This document shows, in pieces, positions 8,123 to 18,046 of a stretch of DNA of 64,000 nt. Under the pieces are notes generated by a model, which was not told the DNA's origin, searched no databases, and saw only the letters and a list, made by a program, of their open reading frames with translations. A program made the position numbers and the translations under genes. The stretch is from contig CATLIX010000008.1 in the NCBI GenBank assembly GCA_949959185.1, forward strand, positions 1 to 64,000. The letters are read 5' to 3'. How positions within the stretch are numbered: the stretch's first letter is position 1; every line of letters begins with the position of its first letter. Source of the stretch: an uncultured Eubacterium sp. Lineage in GTDB: Bacteria; Bacillota; Clostridia; Lachnospirales; Lachnospiraceae.

Positions 8123-8587
8123 CTATACATTTTCTGATTCATCAATGATGCTGTTGGTATCAAACAGGGAAATCAGTTCCTCTCCGTGCTTTCCAACACC
8201 ATTGATAAAGTTGCTTTTGCTGTTTCTGGCATCATAAGCTACTTTGTCAATTTCATCCGGACCAAGGGTTACCACTTCTTTCACTTCATCTACAATAAGT
8301 CCAAGCACTCCGTGCTCTTCCAGCTTCAGAATAATGATTCTGGTAACATCCGTAAATACATCCGGCTCCAGATCCATCCTGGTACGAATGCTCATTACCG
8401 GTACAATTTCCCCGCGCAGATTGATAATTCCCTTAAAATAGGTCTGTGCTTTCGGCACTCTGGTAATCTTCTGCATACGGACAATATTATCTACATAACT
8501 GATATCTATTCCATACTGTTCACTGCCGATTTTCACTACGATAAACTGTTTTTTGCCGTCTTCTACCACAGAAATATTATTCGCCAT
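8123..8587 (-). CDS. cheW: Chemotaxis coupling protein CheW
   Basis: CheW links receptors to the CheA kinase at the membrane array. The single CheW domain shows QFIVVKIGSEQYGIDISYVD, the RVPKAQTYFKGIINLRGEIV core and the GLIVDEVKEVV strand. 154 residues. AGGGGG lies 7 bases before the ATG, and cheA ends 12 bases upstream. Confidence 0.95.
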   Translation of the reverse strand: MANNISVVEDGKKQFIVVKIGSEQYGIDISYVDNIVRMQKITRVPKAQTYFKGIINLRGEIVPVMSIRTRMDLEPDVFTDVTRIIILKLEEHGVLGLIVDEVKEVVTLGPDEIDKVAYDARNSKSNFINGVGKHGEELISLFDTNSIIDESENV

Positions 8588-8598
8588 ATCAACACCCC

Positions 8599-10728
8599 CT
8601 AAAATAATGTATTAACATCCAGGATCAACGCCACTTCACCATCACCAAGCACAGTTGCGCCGCTGATAATCTTGGTACTGTTGTTAATGTATTTGCCCAG
8701 GGATTTGATAACGATTTCCTGCTGGCCGTTCAGCTCATCCACAATAAGTCCTGCAAATTTATCGCCTTTCCGGACAATAATTACGGTAAGGCTTTCCCGT
8801 TCTTCATCATCCGGCTCGCAATCCAGCAGCTGATCCAGACGAATCAGAGGGATTACCATGCCGCGAATATGTATCACTTCTTTTGCCTGAACAAACTTGA
8901 TTTCATCTGCCATAATTTCTTCGATAGTCTCAATAGAGCCCAGGGAAATGGCATATTTTTCATTTCTCACTTCCACCATCAGAGCCTGGATAATTGCCAG
9001 AGTCAGCGGAAGGCGTACGGTAAATTTGGAGCCTTCTCCCAGAATACTCTTCACTTCCACATCGCCGCCCAATGCTTCAATGTTGGACTTTACCACATCC
9101 AGACCCACGCCCCGGCCGGACACGTCGGAAATCTGTTTTGCCATAGAGAAACTGGGCATAAACAGGAAATCTATAATTTCTTTCTGACTCAGGGCCGCTC
9201 CCTGTTCCGGTGTAATCAGGCCCCGTTCAATGGCTTTGTTCTTAACACTTTCCGTATCAATACCGTTACCGTCGTCGCTTACTTCAATAATTACGTTATT
9301 TCCTTCCTGGAAAGCATTCAGATGAATGGAACCGCTCTCCGGTTTTCCTCTCTTTTTACGGAGCTCCGCACTCTCCAGACCATGATCTGCCGAATTACGC
9401 AAAAGATGCTGCAGAGGATCTCCAATCTGGTCCACTACGGTACGGTCCAGTTCCGTATCTTCACCGGTCATATACAGTTCCATCTTCTTGTCCAGTTTTT
9501 TGGACAGATCCCGAATCATACGGGGGAATTTCTGAACAACGCTTTCAATGGGCACCATACGCACCTTCATGACAGATTCATGAAGTCCTGTGGTAATCCG
9601 CTCCAGATATTCAATCTGTTCATGGAATGCCTGGGAATTTGACCCTCCCATGCCTCCGTCAGAAGTAGATCCTATAGATACCAGGGAATTCTTGGCAATA
9701 ATCAGTTCGCTGACCTGATTCATCAATGCGTCCAGTTTCTCAATATCCACGCGGACCGTACGGTTGGTTACAGGCTTGCCGCCATTCTGTTTCTTGCCTG
9801 ACTGGGCCTGAGCCTGTGGTTTGGCCTGTGCAGGAGCTGCTGCCGGTACCTGCGCACTTTCCGCATTTCTGGCATTTTCCGCTTCTTTGGCCGCTGCGGC
9901 TTCTGCTTCTTCCTTTTTGGCTGCCGCGGCTGTCAGTTCCCGATAAGCCACCTGCTCACCGATTACTTCCTCAATTTCAGAGACAGCCTTTGACACTTCT
10001 TTTATTTTATCCAGTTCTGCCTCGCTGGCAAGATAAAAACTGAAATCAAATCCGAATTTTTCATCTTCAATATCCTGAGAAGTGGGGTTATATGCAATAA
10101 TATTTCCGAAATCCTCCACTGCTTTGAACACCAGAAAAGCTCTTGCCGCCTTCAGCAGACATTCTTCCTGAATATATACCGTAAGGCCGTACAGTTTCAT
10201 GCCCTTTTCTTCTGATACACGGAGTTCCTCTTTCTCTTTTTCGGAAAATTCCATGTCCATGTATTTTTTCTGAAAACGGTCGCCGGAAGCTGCTTCCTTC
10301 GGCTTTTCTTCCGTTTTTTCTTCTTTTGCAGGCGCCGCTCCGGTTCCTGCTGCCAGAATGTCATTCAGTTCCTGAATAATGGCCTCATTATCGTCTGTGC
10401 CCTCTTCCGAGCTCTCTTTTACATTCTCCAGATACGCGTCAATGGCATCCAGACACTGGAACAATACGTCCACCAGACCGCTGGTTACGTTCATATTGCC
10501 GCTGCGGACTTCCTGAAAAACATTCTCCATATCATGGGTCAGACGCTGCATACGTTTAAAGCCCATGGTACCTGCCATTCCTTTCAGAGAATGAGCCGCA
10601 CGGAAAATCTCATTAATGGTATCCATGTTCTCCGGGTCTTTTTCAAGACTCATAATACAATCTGACAGGTTCTGCAGATGTCCGTTTGTTTCATCAATAA
10701 AAATTTCAAGGTATTGGCTTACATCCAT
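8599..10728 (-). CDS. cheA: Chemotaxis histidine kinase CheA
   Basis: The receptor-coupled kinase that phosphorylates CheY and CheB. Domains in order: HPt (phospho-acceptor His46 in FRAAHSLKGMAG), a P2 response-regulator-binding domain (about 165-260) flanked by Ala/Glu/Gln-rich linkers, dimerisation helices (VDIEKLDALMNQVSELI), the HATPase domain (N-box LLRNSADHGLE, G1 VSDDGNGID, G2 GRGVGLDVV) and a C-terminal CheW-like regulatory domain. ATG 10728 has GTGGGGG upstream and lies just past the cheB stop. Confidence 0.97.
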   Translation of the reverse strand: MDVSQYLEIFIDETNGHLQNLSDCIMSLEKDPENMDTINEIFRAAHSLKGMAGTMGFKRMQRLTHDMENVFQEVRSGNMNVTSGLVDVLFQCLDAIDAYLENVKESSEEGTDDNEAIIQELNDILAAGTGAAPAKEEKTEEKPKEAASGDRFQKKYMDMEFSEKEKEELRVSEEKGMKLYGLTVYIQEECLLKAARAFLVFKAVEDFGNIIAYNPTSQDIEDEKFGFDFSFYLASEAELDKIKEVSKAVSEIEEVIGEQVAYRELTAAAAKKEEAEAAAAKEAENARNAESAQVPAAAPAQAKPQAQAQSGKKQNGGKPVTNRTVRVDIEKLDALMNQVSELIIAKNSLVSIGSTSDGGMGGSNSQAFHEQIEYLERITTGLHESVMKVRMVPIESVVQKFPRMIRDLSKKLDKKMELYMTGEDTELDRTVVDQIGDPLQHLLRNSADHGLESAELRKKRGKPESGSIHLNAFQEGNNVIIEVSDDGNGIDTESVKNKAIERGLITPEQGAALSQKEIIDFLFMPSFSMAKQISDVSGRGVGLDVVKSNIEALGGDVEVKSILGEGSKFTVRLPLTLAIIQALMVEVRNEKYAISLGSIETIEEIMADEIKFVQAKEVIHIRGMVIPLIRLDQLLDCEPDDEERESLTVIIVRKGDKFAGLIVDELNGQQEIVIKSLGKYINNSTKIISGATVLGDGEVALILDVNTLF

Positions 10729-10729
10729 A

Positions 10730-11809
10730 CTACTGTACCCCCACATTCTTTATTATCGTTTGTGCAACTTCTGTCAAGGGAACTACTTCATCTACAGCAC
10801 CGGCCTCTGCAATTGCCTTGGGCATTCCATATACCACGCAGGACTGAGCGTCCTGGGCAATGACATGAATATTTTTTTTCTGTTTCAGGGAAAGGATTCC
10901 TCCGGTTCCGTCCGCCCCCATACCGGTAAGCACCACGCATACAATTTCATCGTATCCGCTTGTACGCAGAGACTCATAAGTCACATTTGCGCAGGGACGC
11001 AGTCCGCCGATGGGCGGCTGATCGTTCAGACGGACCACATGGGAGCCATCAGGCTTCTTCTGAACCTCCATATGCTTTCCGCCGGGTGCCACATAAACGC
11101 ACCCTTTCTCCAGAACGTCTCCCTCTTTTGCTTCCTTTACCTCAATTTTGCTGACGTCATTCAGACGTTCCGCCATGGATCTGGTAAATCCTACGGGCAT
11201 GTGCTGCACCAGCACCATGGGAGCATCCATATTTTCCGGCAGATAGGGGATTACACTCTGCAGTGCCTTGGGCCCTCCGGTAGAACATGCCAGAGCCACC
11301 AGTTTATTTCTGCCTCTTCCAACCGGTTTTTTGGGAATCTGTACGGTTTTCACCGGCGCCGGCTTCTCCTCCGGCCTGGAAGATACTCCGAGAGCGTTTC
11401 TTGCGTTATCCGATCTGATAACTGCTTTCAGAACCCTCAGCAGACTTCCTTTAAACTCTTCTCCCTTTGCTTCAATAATATTACACGGTTTGGTGACAAA
11501 ATCAATGGCCCCCAGTTCCATGGCGCGAATGGTCACGTCCGCATCCTTAACGGTCAGAGTGCTTACCATAATAACGGTAGCATTAATTTTGTCCTGCTGT
11601 AGTTTCTCCAGTAATTCCAGACCATCCATCCGGGGCATATTCACATCCAGAATCACAGCGTCATAGCCGGTAGTTTTCAGTCTTTCATATGCCTCCAGGC
11701 CATCTCTACAGACATCCGTTGCCTGAAATGTACTTTCTGTGTTAATTATATCACAGATAAGCCTTCTCATAAGTGCAGAATCATCAACCACTAAAATATT
11801 TTTTTTCAT
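10730..11809 (-). CDS. cheB: Protein-glutamate methylesterase CheB
   Basis: CheB demethylates and deamidates chemoreceptors for adaptation. N-terminal receiver domain with phospho-acceptor Asp55 (AVILDVNMPRMDG), a linker, and the C-terminal esterase domain with the catalytic triad in ACSTGGPKAL (Ser), QHMPVGFTRSMAERL (His) and VVLTGMGADGTGG (Asp). ATG 11809 has AAAGGATG upstream; the frame extends 13 codons further but would overlap the PilZ gene. cheR was not seen in the window. Confidence 0.96.
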   Translation of the reverse strand: MKKNILVVDDSALMRRLICDIINTESTFQATDVCRDGLEAYERLKTTGYDAVILDVNMPRMDGLELLEKLQQDKINATVIMVSTLTVKDADVTIRAMELGAIDFVTKPCNIIEAKGEEFKGSLLRVLKAVIRSDNARNALGVSSRPEEKPAPVKTVQIPKKPVGRGRNKLVALACSTGGPKALQSVIPYLPENMDAPMVLVQHMPVGFTRSMAERLNDVSKIEVKEAKEGDVLEKGCVYVAPGGKHMEVQKKPDGSHVVRLNDQPPIGGLRPCANVTYESLRTSGYDEIVCVVLTGMGADGTGGILSLKQKKNIHVIAQDAQSCVVYGMPKAIAEAGAVDEVVPLTEVAQTIIKNVGVQ

Positions 11810-11813
11810 AACA

Positions 11814-12554
11814 TCATCCTTTTTGTCTGCTTTTACGTTCCTGCTCAAAAATATATTTAATAATCTTTTCCCGCTCTTTTTGATCCCGCATCAGAAAATT
11901 GATGCGGTATTCGTATTTCTTCTCTTTATCTCCGGATTCAATTTCCTGGCAAAGCAGGACTTTTCCGACGATTTCCAGAAGATAATTCATACTTTCATTT
12001 TCCAGCCGAAGAGAAAGGACCAGATAATCTCCTTTCGTTCCCGGCATATTTGCCACAAATCTCAGACCGCCCCCGCTGATATCCACTGCAATGGCTTCCC
12101 GCGCCAGATCTTCCGGATAGTTTAATCTATGATGCTCTTTTAATTTCGTGATATCTTCTATTTCAGCTTCCTCATCGGTAATCATCATGTACTGCATATC
12201 CATCACGCATTCGAAACGGTAATACTCCCGTCTCTGGAACTTTTCCAGAGGGCTTCTGGGTTCTATCAGCAGCAGATAGAGATTTTCCCGGATATAACGG
12301 TTCTTAATATGGGCCACACAGCGATACAGGCCTCCTCTGGCATAGAAGCGAAATTCCAGCCTGACGCCGCCGGGGGGAGCCTGCGTCTTCCCCTCTTTCG
12401 TAGGGACCAGCACTTCAAAAAAACCATCGTCCCGTATATTTTCCACAATACTGTAATATACAGGAGGCTGTTCTCCCAGCTTCTTTCCCTGTTCTACCTG
12501 CTGCAGAATCCGAATCTCAACTTTGTCTCCCGGTCTGACTATATTAGAATTCAT
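11814..12554 (-). CDS. PilZ-domain flagellar brake protein (YcgR/YpfA-like)
   Basis: An N-terminal YcgR-like beta-barrel (about 1-100) and a C-terminal PilZ domain. The c-di-GMP-binding residues are visible: the RxxxR switch in FQRREYYRFE and DISGGGLRF as the D/NxSxxG motif. In enteric bacteria and Bacillus such proteins bind c-di-GMP and slow the motor by contacting stator or rotor. The place between flhG and cheB is the usual site in Clostridia. Together with the HD-GYP gene at 57603 it indicates c-di-GMP control of motility. Confidence 0.88.
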   Translation of the reverse strand: MNSNIVRPGDKVEIRILQQVEQGKKLGEQPPVYYSIVENIRDDGFFEVLVPTKEGKTQAPPGGVRLEFRFYARGGLYRCVAHIKNRYIRENLYLLLIEPRSPLEKFQRREYYRFECVMDMQYMMITDEEAEIEDITKLKEHHRLNYPEDLAREAIAVDISGGGLRFVANMPGTKGDYLVLSLRLENESMNYLLEIVGKVLLCQEIESGDKEKKYEYRINFLMRDQKEREKIIKYIFEQERKSRQKG

Positions 12555-12577
12555 GATGCACCTCTGACTTAACTTTT

Positions 12578-13459
12578 TTATGCCTGGCCTTTTCTGTAAA
12601 TAAAACGTGAAAAGAGCTGCATAATTCCTCTTTTTTCACGAATCGGGGCTGTGGTTCCCTCCAGAAGATTGCCGGTCAGGACTTCAAATGCTCTGCTGGA
12701 TTTTGCATCCGGATAGAGAATACTCACCGGCTGCTGCTGACGGACCGCCTTTTCCATGGCATTGTCCTGGGGAATCATACCCAGATATTCCAGATTTCCC
12801 TGTAAAAACTGCCCTACCACTGCATTCAGCTTTTCGTAAATTCCCGTTCCCTCTTCTTCTGTAACTACCCGGTTGGAAATAACCTTTATTTTTGTCTGAG
12901 CCTGGCGAAATTCAGGGTTGCGGTGCAAAGCCTTCAGCAGAGAATAGGCATCCGTCAGGGAACTGGGCTCGGAAGTGGCAAGAAGCAAAATTTCCGGACT
13001 GGCCATAACAAATTCCAGTACATGGTCCGAAATGCCGGCCCCGGTATCTATCAGTACAATATCTGCAAGTTCATCCAGTTCCGACAGATTCCGCACCAGA
13101 AATTTCAACTGGTCTTTGGACAGGTTATTCACACCGGTTATACCGGAACCTCCTGATATAAAACCGATATCCAGAGGTCCGGGAGTAATGATTTCCTGTA
13201 TGGTCTTTCCCCGGTAAATCAAATCACTTAAATTATATTTGGGAATGGCTCCGAACATGATTTCCACATTTGCAAGCCCCAGATCCGCATCAAAGATAAT
13301 CACTTTCTTTCCCTGTTTCTGCATCTGGACTGCCAGATTTACTGCCACGTTCGATTTCCCTACCCCGCCTTTTCCGCTGGTTACTGTAAAAATGCGGGCT
13401 TTGCGGGTGGACTGCTGATTCTTTTTTACAATATTTCTTAACTGCTCCGCCTGGTCCAT
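12578..13459 (-). CDS. flhG: MinD/ParA-family ATPase FlhG (YlxH)
   Basis: A deviant Walker A ATPase that works with FlhF to set flagellar number and placement. VTSGKGGVGKSNVAVNLA (deviant Walker A) and FDADLGLANVEIMFG are clear, followed by VLIDTGAGIS (Walker B). ATG 13459 has GGAGG 7 bases upstream and lies 1 base past the flhF stop. Confidence 0.93.
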   Translation of the reverse strand: MDQAEQLRNIVKKNQQSTRKARIFTVTSGKGGVGKSNVAVNLAVQMQKQGKKVIIFDADLGLANVEIMFGAIPKYNLSDLIYRGKTIQEIITPGPLDIGFISGGSGITGVNNLSKDQLKFLVRNLSELDELADIVLIDTGAGISDHVLEFVMASPEILLLATSEPSSLTDAYSLLKALHRNPEFRQAQTKIKVISNRVVTEEEGTGIYEKLNAVVGQFLQGNLEYLGMIPQDNAMEKAVRQQQPVSILYPDAKSSRAFEVLTGNLLEGTTAPIREKRGIMQLFSRFIYRKGQA

Positions 13460-13460
13460 G

Positions 13461-14849
13461 TCATTTTCCTCCAAGCAGAAGTTTTACAATTTTCTGCGTA
13501 TTAAAAACTTCAATATCCTCCGGAACATTCTGTCCGTACGTGGAGTAGGATAAATCTGCTCCCGTATACAGTTTCATATTCAGAATATTTCCGAGACAAC
13601 TTGTTTCATCCAGTTTGGTAAAAATTAATTTAAAATGAAAATTTTCCTTATAGACGTCCGCTATATCAAGCAAATCCCTGTATTTGGTGGTAGCGCTCAG
13701 TACCAGATACGTTTCTTTCTGATATTCCCCCGGTATTCTGTCAATCAGATGCCTTGTTTCATTCCGCTGGTCCGCATTCTTATGGGAAAACCCTGCGGTA
13801 TCCACAAGCACCAGGTCATATTCCTCGGAATTTCTCAGTTTCTCATTCAGCTCCTCGGAAGAATACACGATATCCAGCGGAGTATCCAGAATATTTGCAT
13901 AAGTACGAAGCTGCTCTGCCGCCGCGATTCGATAGGTATCTGCTGTGAGCAGGGCTACTTTCTTTCCCTTTTCCATTTTAAACCGCGACGCTATCTTGGC
14001 AATGGTAGTGGTTTTTCCCACTCCCGTAGGACCGATAAAAAATACTACTTTCGGTTTCCGGCCGGACAGTTCAATGGGCTGAGGCTGTCCGAACTTCAGA
14101 ATCATTTTCTGATAAATACTGGACAGGATCAAATCCACACTGGCCCCGCCCTTCATCACTTTTTCCACTTCATCCATAATCTGATTTACATATTTCTCAT
14201 CTACTTCATTATCCAGCAGAATACTGTAAATCATTTTGATAAACTTAAAATTCTCATCCACCGGAGCTTCTTTGGGAAGTTCTTTTTCCGGCTCCGGCTG
14301 AGGCGCCAGCTTTTTCTCCAGAAGAGACTGCAGACTTTCCAGCTTCTCTTCCAGATTGTTCTCCATGGCACTGTCCTTTCTCTTCTCTTCCGCCTCCTGA
14401 GCACCCATGGAAGAAGCCCAGGTATTTTCCACTTTTGCAAATACTTCCTTTAATGGTTCCGGCTTCGGTATGGAAATTGGCTCGTCTGCCGCAATATTGA
14501 TATTACCGGGAGGGGAAGCCGGCACAGAACCGGAAGTCCCCGGAACCAGGGGCGGCGTCTGGGTCATGGGCATTCCTGACGGCACAGCAGATACAGAAGA
14601 TATGGGCGACACCGGAGATGCGGGCATAGACGGTGTTACCGAAGGCATGTGCGCCGGAATTCTGGCTCCTGCCTGCTGATCCTCCTCTATGGCTGCCGTC
14701 ACTTCATACAAGGGAGTCTTGAAAGAACGCAGAAACCCTTTTGGCTTTATCTCTTTCACATTCATAATCACTGTCTGAGGTCCAAACTCCTCTCTTGCCC
14801 TGGCAGTGGCTTCTTCTTCTGTTCTCCCCTGAAATTTCTTTATCGTCAT
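13461..14849 (-). CDS. flhF: Flagellar SRP-like GTPase FlhF
   Basis: FlhF is the third SRP GTPase and marks the site of flagellar assembly. N-terminal basic domain (MTIKKFQGRTEEEATARARE), then a Pro/Ser/Met-rich low-complexity linker (about 75-135), and the NG domain with FFIGPTGVGKTTTIAKIASR (G1), LLTADTYRIAAAEQLRTYA (G2), VLVDTAGFSHKN (G3) and FTKLDETS (G4). 462 residues. The start ATG overlaps the flhA stop by 4 bases (ATGA), indicating translational coupling. Confidence 0.95.
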   Translation of the reverse strand: MTIKKFQGRTEEEATARAREEFGPQTVIMNVKEIKPKGFLRSFKTPLYEVTAAIEEDQQAGARIPAHMPSVTPSMPASPVSPISSVSAVPSGMPMTQTPPLVPGTSGSVPASPPGNINIAADEPISIPKPEPLKEVFAKVENTWASSMGAQEAEEKRKDSAMENNLEEKLESLQSLLEKKLAPQPEPEKELPKEAPVDENFKFIKMIYSILLDNEVDEKYVNQIMDEVEKVMKGGASVDLILSSIYQKMILKFGQPQPIELSGRKPKVVFFIGPTGVGKTTTIAKIASRFKMEKGKKVALLTADTYRIAAAEQLRTYANILDTPLDIVYSSEELNEKLRNSEEYDLVLVDTAGFSHKNADQRNETRHLIDRIPGEYQKETYLVLSATTKYRDLLDIADVYKENFHFKLIFTKLDETSCLGNILNMKLYTGADLSYSTYGQNVPEDIEVFNTQKIVKLLLGGK

Positions 14850-16882
14850 GAAAGGCTCACCATCCCTACTGATTGTAATTCTATATTAGATTCCACTTCA
14901 TTATAGGAAACTACAATTAAATCCCTGAAGTAATCTTCTGTCAGTTTCTTAAAATACATACGCACAATGGGCGATGTTATGATAATTGCATTCTTCCCAA
15001 GATTCTCCAGCTTGGCTGTCTCTGTTTCCACAGAGGCCATAATGGCTTTTGTCTTTTCCGGGTCCAGGGTCAGATATGCCCCCTGTTCCGTCTGCTTTAC
15101 CGCACCCATAATTTCCTGTTCCAGAGCGGGATCCAGCGTTATCACACTGGTCACTTCGTTGGCAGGGAAATATTTGCTGGAAATTGCCCGCTTCAGACTT
15201 TGCCTTGCATATTCTGTCAGTACGTCCGTATCACGGGTTGTGGCCGCATGATCTGCCATGGTTTCAAAAATGGTAAGCAAATCCCGGATGGAAATACCTT
15301 CCCGCAGCAGGTTCTGAAGCACTTTCTGAATCTCGCCCACGCCCAGCAGCTTGGGTATCAGCTCGTCCACAAGAGTCGGATTGGTTTCCTTAATATTATT
15401 GACAAGATTCTGTACATCCTGTCTGGACAGCAGCTCATCAATATGCATCCTGATTACTTCCGTCAGATGGGTTGCAATGATAGAAGGCGGATCCACCACT
15501 GTATAGCCCAGGCTCTCGGCCCGTTCTCTCTGACTCTCCGTAATCCACAGAGCCGGCAGATGGAAAGAAGGTTCAAAAGTAGGAATACCGGAAATTTCTT
15601 CTTCCACAAATCCCGGATTCATGGCCATATAATGGTCAAACAGGATTTCTCCCTCCGTAACCTGAATTCCCTTAATTTTAATAATGTACTGATTGGGATT
15701 TAACTGGATATTATCTCTGAGGCGGATAATCGGTACAACGGTGCCAAGCTCCAGAGCAATCTGCCTTCGAATCATAACCACACGATCCAGCAGGTCGCCT
15801 CCCTGATTCACATCAGCCAGCGGTATGATACCATATCCGAATTCCAGCTCGATGGGATCCACCTGGAGAAGGGATACCACATTTTCCGGCCGGCGTATTT
15901 CCTCCGCCTGTTCTTCCGCCATATCCACTTCTTCTTCGATGGCTTCCATCCCAAGGCTGGCATCCATATTTCTGGCTGCAACCAGAAAAGCAATTCCAAA
16001 GGGAATAAACAGTCTCCAGTCCAGAGGCGTTACAATGCCAAGGAAAATCAGTACCGCGCCTACAATATACAATACTTTTGGAATTCCAAATAACTGATGA
16101 ATCAGCGTATCTCCGAAATCTGCTTCCTTGGAAGCCTTGGTAACCAGAATACCGGTTGCCAGAGAAATCAGAAGGGAAGGAATCTGGCTGACCAGACCGT
16201 CACCGATGGTAAGGATTCCATATTCATTCAGGGCGTCGCCGATTGTCATACCCTGACGGAGCATCCCCATGGCAATTCCGCCCACCAGGTTAATCAGGGT
16301 AATGAGAATACCTACATTCGCATCTCCCTTTACATACTTGGTCGCACCATCCATAGCTCCGAAAAAGCTGGACTCCTGCTGAATTTTATTTCTTCGTTCT
16401 ATCGCCTGTTTGTCACTGATGGCACCTGTATTCAAATCCGCATCAATGGCCATCTGCTTACCAGGCATGGCGTCCAGAGTAAATCTGGCTGTTACTTCTG
16501 ATACACGTTCCGAACCCTTGTTGATAACAATCAACTGAATTAAAATCATAACCACAAAGATAATGGCGCCGATAATGAAATCGCTTCCACCTACGAACTG
16601 GCCGAAGGTACGCACAACATTACCCGGATCCCCTGTGGTTAAAATCAGACGTGTGGAAGAAACGTTCAGCGAAATACGAAAAAGGGTCGTGAACAAAAGG
16701 AGGGTTGGAAAAAAGGACATATCCAGCACTTCTTTTACAAACAGGGCATTCATCAATATTACCAATGCTATGGATATATTAAATGCCAGCATGATATCCA
16801 ATAGAATCGAGGGAATCGGCACAATAAAGAATATGATTGCAACCAGCAGGTACAGTGCAACCCCCATATCAGCTTTTTTCAT
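14846..16882 (-). CDS. flhA: Flagellar export protein FlhA
   Basis: The largest subunit of the flagellar type III export gate; its cytoplasmic ring receives chaperone-substrate complexes. N-terminal membrane region of about eight helices, with the conserved FHIPEP-family loop (VSEVTARFTLDAMPGKQMAI then DADLNTG), and a large cytoplasmic domain from about residue 320. 678 residues, normal. AAGGAG lies upstream of the ATG; flhB ends 33 bases upstream. Confidence 0.97.
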   Translation of the reverse strand: MKKADMGVALYLLVAIIFFIVPIPSILLDIMLAFNISIALVILMNALFVKEVLDMSFFPTLLLFTTLFRISLNVSSTRLILTTGDPGNVVRTFGQFVGGSDFIIGAIIFVVMILIQLIVINKGSERVSEVTARFTLDAMPGKQMAIDADLNTGAISDKQAIERRNKIQQESSFFGAMDGATKYVKGDANVGILITLINLVGGIAMGMLRQGMTIGDALNEYGILTIGDGLVSQIPSLLISLATGILVTKASKEADFGDTLIHQLFGIPKVLYIVGAVLIFLGIVTPLDWRLFIPFGIAFLVAARNMDASLGMEAIEEEVDMAEEQAEEIRRPENVVSLLQVDPIELEFGYGIIPLADVNQGGDLLDRVVMIRRQIALELGTVVPIIRLRDNIQLNPNQYIIKIKGIQVTEGEILFDHYMAMNPGFVEEEISGIPTFEPSFHLPALWITESQRERAESLGYTVVDPPSIIATHLTEVIRMHIDELLSRQDVQNLVNNIKETNPTLVDELIPKLLGVGEIQKVLQNLLREGISIRDLLTIFETMADHAATTRDTDVLTEYARQSLKRAISSKYFPANEVTSVITLDPALEQEIMGAVKQTEQGAYLTLDPEKTKAIMASVETETAKLENLGKNAIIITSPIVRMYFKKLTEDYFRDLIVVSYNEVESNIELQSVGMVSLS

Positions 16883-16914
16883 GCTGTTTTCTCCTTTCGT
16901 CTCATCTGTCTCAT

Positions 16915-18045
16915 TTATCTATTCTCCCTCAGGCTGTAAACAAAGGCCAGTACCTCCGCTACTGCCTGATACAATTCCGGCGGAACTTCTTCGCCAACAT
17001 CCACATTGGCATAAAGCATCCTTGCCAGCGGTTTGTTTTCCACAATTTCTATCTGATGTTCCCTGGCCGCTTCCTTAATCTTCATGGCCAGATAATCCTC
17101 ACCCTTTGCCACTACGACAGGAGCGGAATACTGACTGGCATCATACCGGATTGCCACCGCGTAATGGGTGGGGTTGGTAATTACCACGTCTGCATTGGGA
17201 AGATTCTGCATCATACGCCGCTGAGAGGCCTCCCTCATCCTGGAACGCTGCTTTCCCTTGATTTCCGGATTTCCCTCGGTATTTTTATATTCATCTTTTA
17301 CTTCCTGCTTGGTCATTTTCATGTCTTCTTTGAATTTATGCTTCTGATAAATCCAGTCGGCAATTCCTACCAGCAGATACACCAGACTGATTTTCAGCCC
17401 GGCATCAATCACAATGGTTCCCACCAGCAGAATCACCTGCATCAGCGGAATATCATACAGCAGAAACAGTTCATCCTGATGGTCTTTGATGGCCGAATAA
17501 GCCACATAGGCAATCAAACTTACCTTTACAACAGACTTCAACAGCTCAAACAGAGAATCTTTGGAAATAATCCGCTTAAAACCATTGAGGGGATTTAATT
17601 TGTTAAATTTGGGATGCATGGGCTTCGTAGTCACCTTCCATCCCACCTGAAAAATATTGCTGACAAGTGCAACAGCAAATCCTATGGCAAATACAGGTCC
17701 GAGGACTTTCATAATTGTCAGAATCGTATTGTTGATAATCACAGCAGCGGCATGAGCTGACAGACCGCCCACACTGTCGTCAATCACATCCGGTATCTTA
17801 TTATAATACACAGAAAAATTGCGAAATAAACTTTCGCCAATAGAGGAAATAAATACTTTCAGCATTAAAAATAATGCAATCAGGCTTAAGGCGCTGTTCA
17901 GCTCCTGGCTTTTGGCCACCTGGCCTTCATTTCTGGCATCCTGCAGTTTCTTGGCTGTGGCGGGCTCTGTCTTTTCCCCGCCATTTCCGTCTTTTGCAAA
18001 CCACTGGAGGTCATATTCCATCAAAAAACAGAATTCTTCTCTCAC
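16915..18045 (-). CDS. flhB: Flagellar export substrate-specificity protein FlhB
   Basis: FlhB switches the export gate from rod/hook to filament substrates after self-cleavage. Four membrane helices, then the cytoplasmic domain with the autocleavage motif NPTH in DVVITNPTHYAVAIRYD. The N-terminal GEKTEPATAKKLQDARNEGQ is family-typical. The start is uncertain: GTG 18045 (AAGGA 10 bases upstream, 1 base after the fliR stop) is used here; ATG 18021 gives MEYDLQWFAKDG, a common FlhB N-terminus, but has a poor ribosome site. Confidence 0.93.
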   Translation of the reverse strand: MREEFCFLMEYDLQWFAKDGNGGEKTEPATAKKLQDARNEGQVAKSQELNSALSLIALFLMLKVFISSIGESLFRNFSVYYNKIPDVIDDSVGGLSAHAAAVIINNTILTIMKVLGPVFAIGFAVALVSNIFQVGWKVTTKPMHPKFNKLNPLNGFKRIISKDSLFELLKSVVKVSLIAYVAYSAIKDHQDELFLLYDIPLMQVILLVGTIVIDAGLKISLVYLLVGIADWIYQKHKFKEDMKMTKQEVKDEYKNTEGNPEIKGKQRSRMREASQRRMMQNLPNADVVITNPTHYAVAIRYDASQYSAPVVVAKGEDYLAMKIKEAAREHQIEIVENKPLARMLYANVDVGEEVPPELYQAVAEVLAFVYSLRENR

Positions 18046-18046
18046 G

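Noticed and set aside
8869..9642. Plus-strand open frame of 257 codons opposite cheA
   Set aside because: Antisense shadow of the HATPase region of cheA; His/Phe/Gln-rich translation typical of reversed coding DNA.
10616..11602. Plus-strand open frame of 328 codons opposite cheA/cheB
   Set aside because: Antisense shadow spanning two real genes, no start signal.
13635..14453. Plus-strand open frame of 272 codons opposite flhF
   Set aside because: Antisense shadow; flhF is clear on the other strand.
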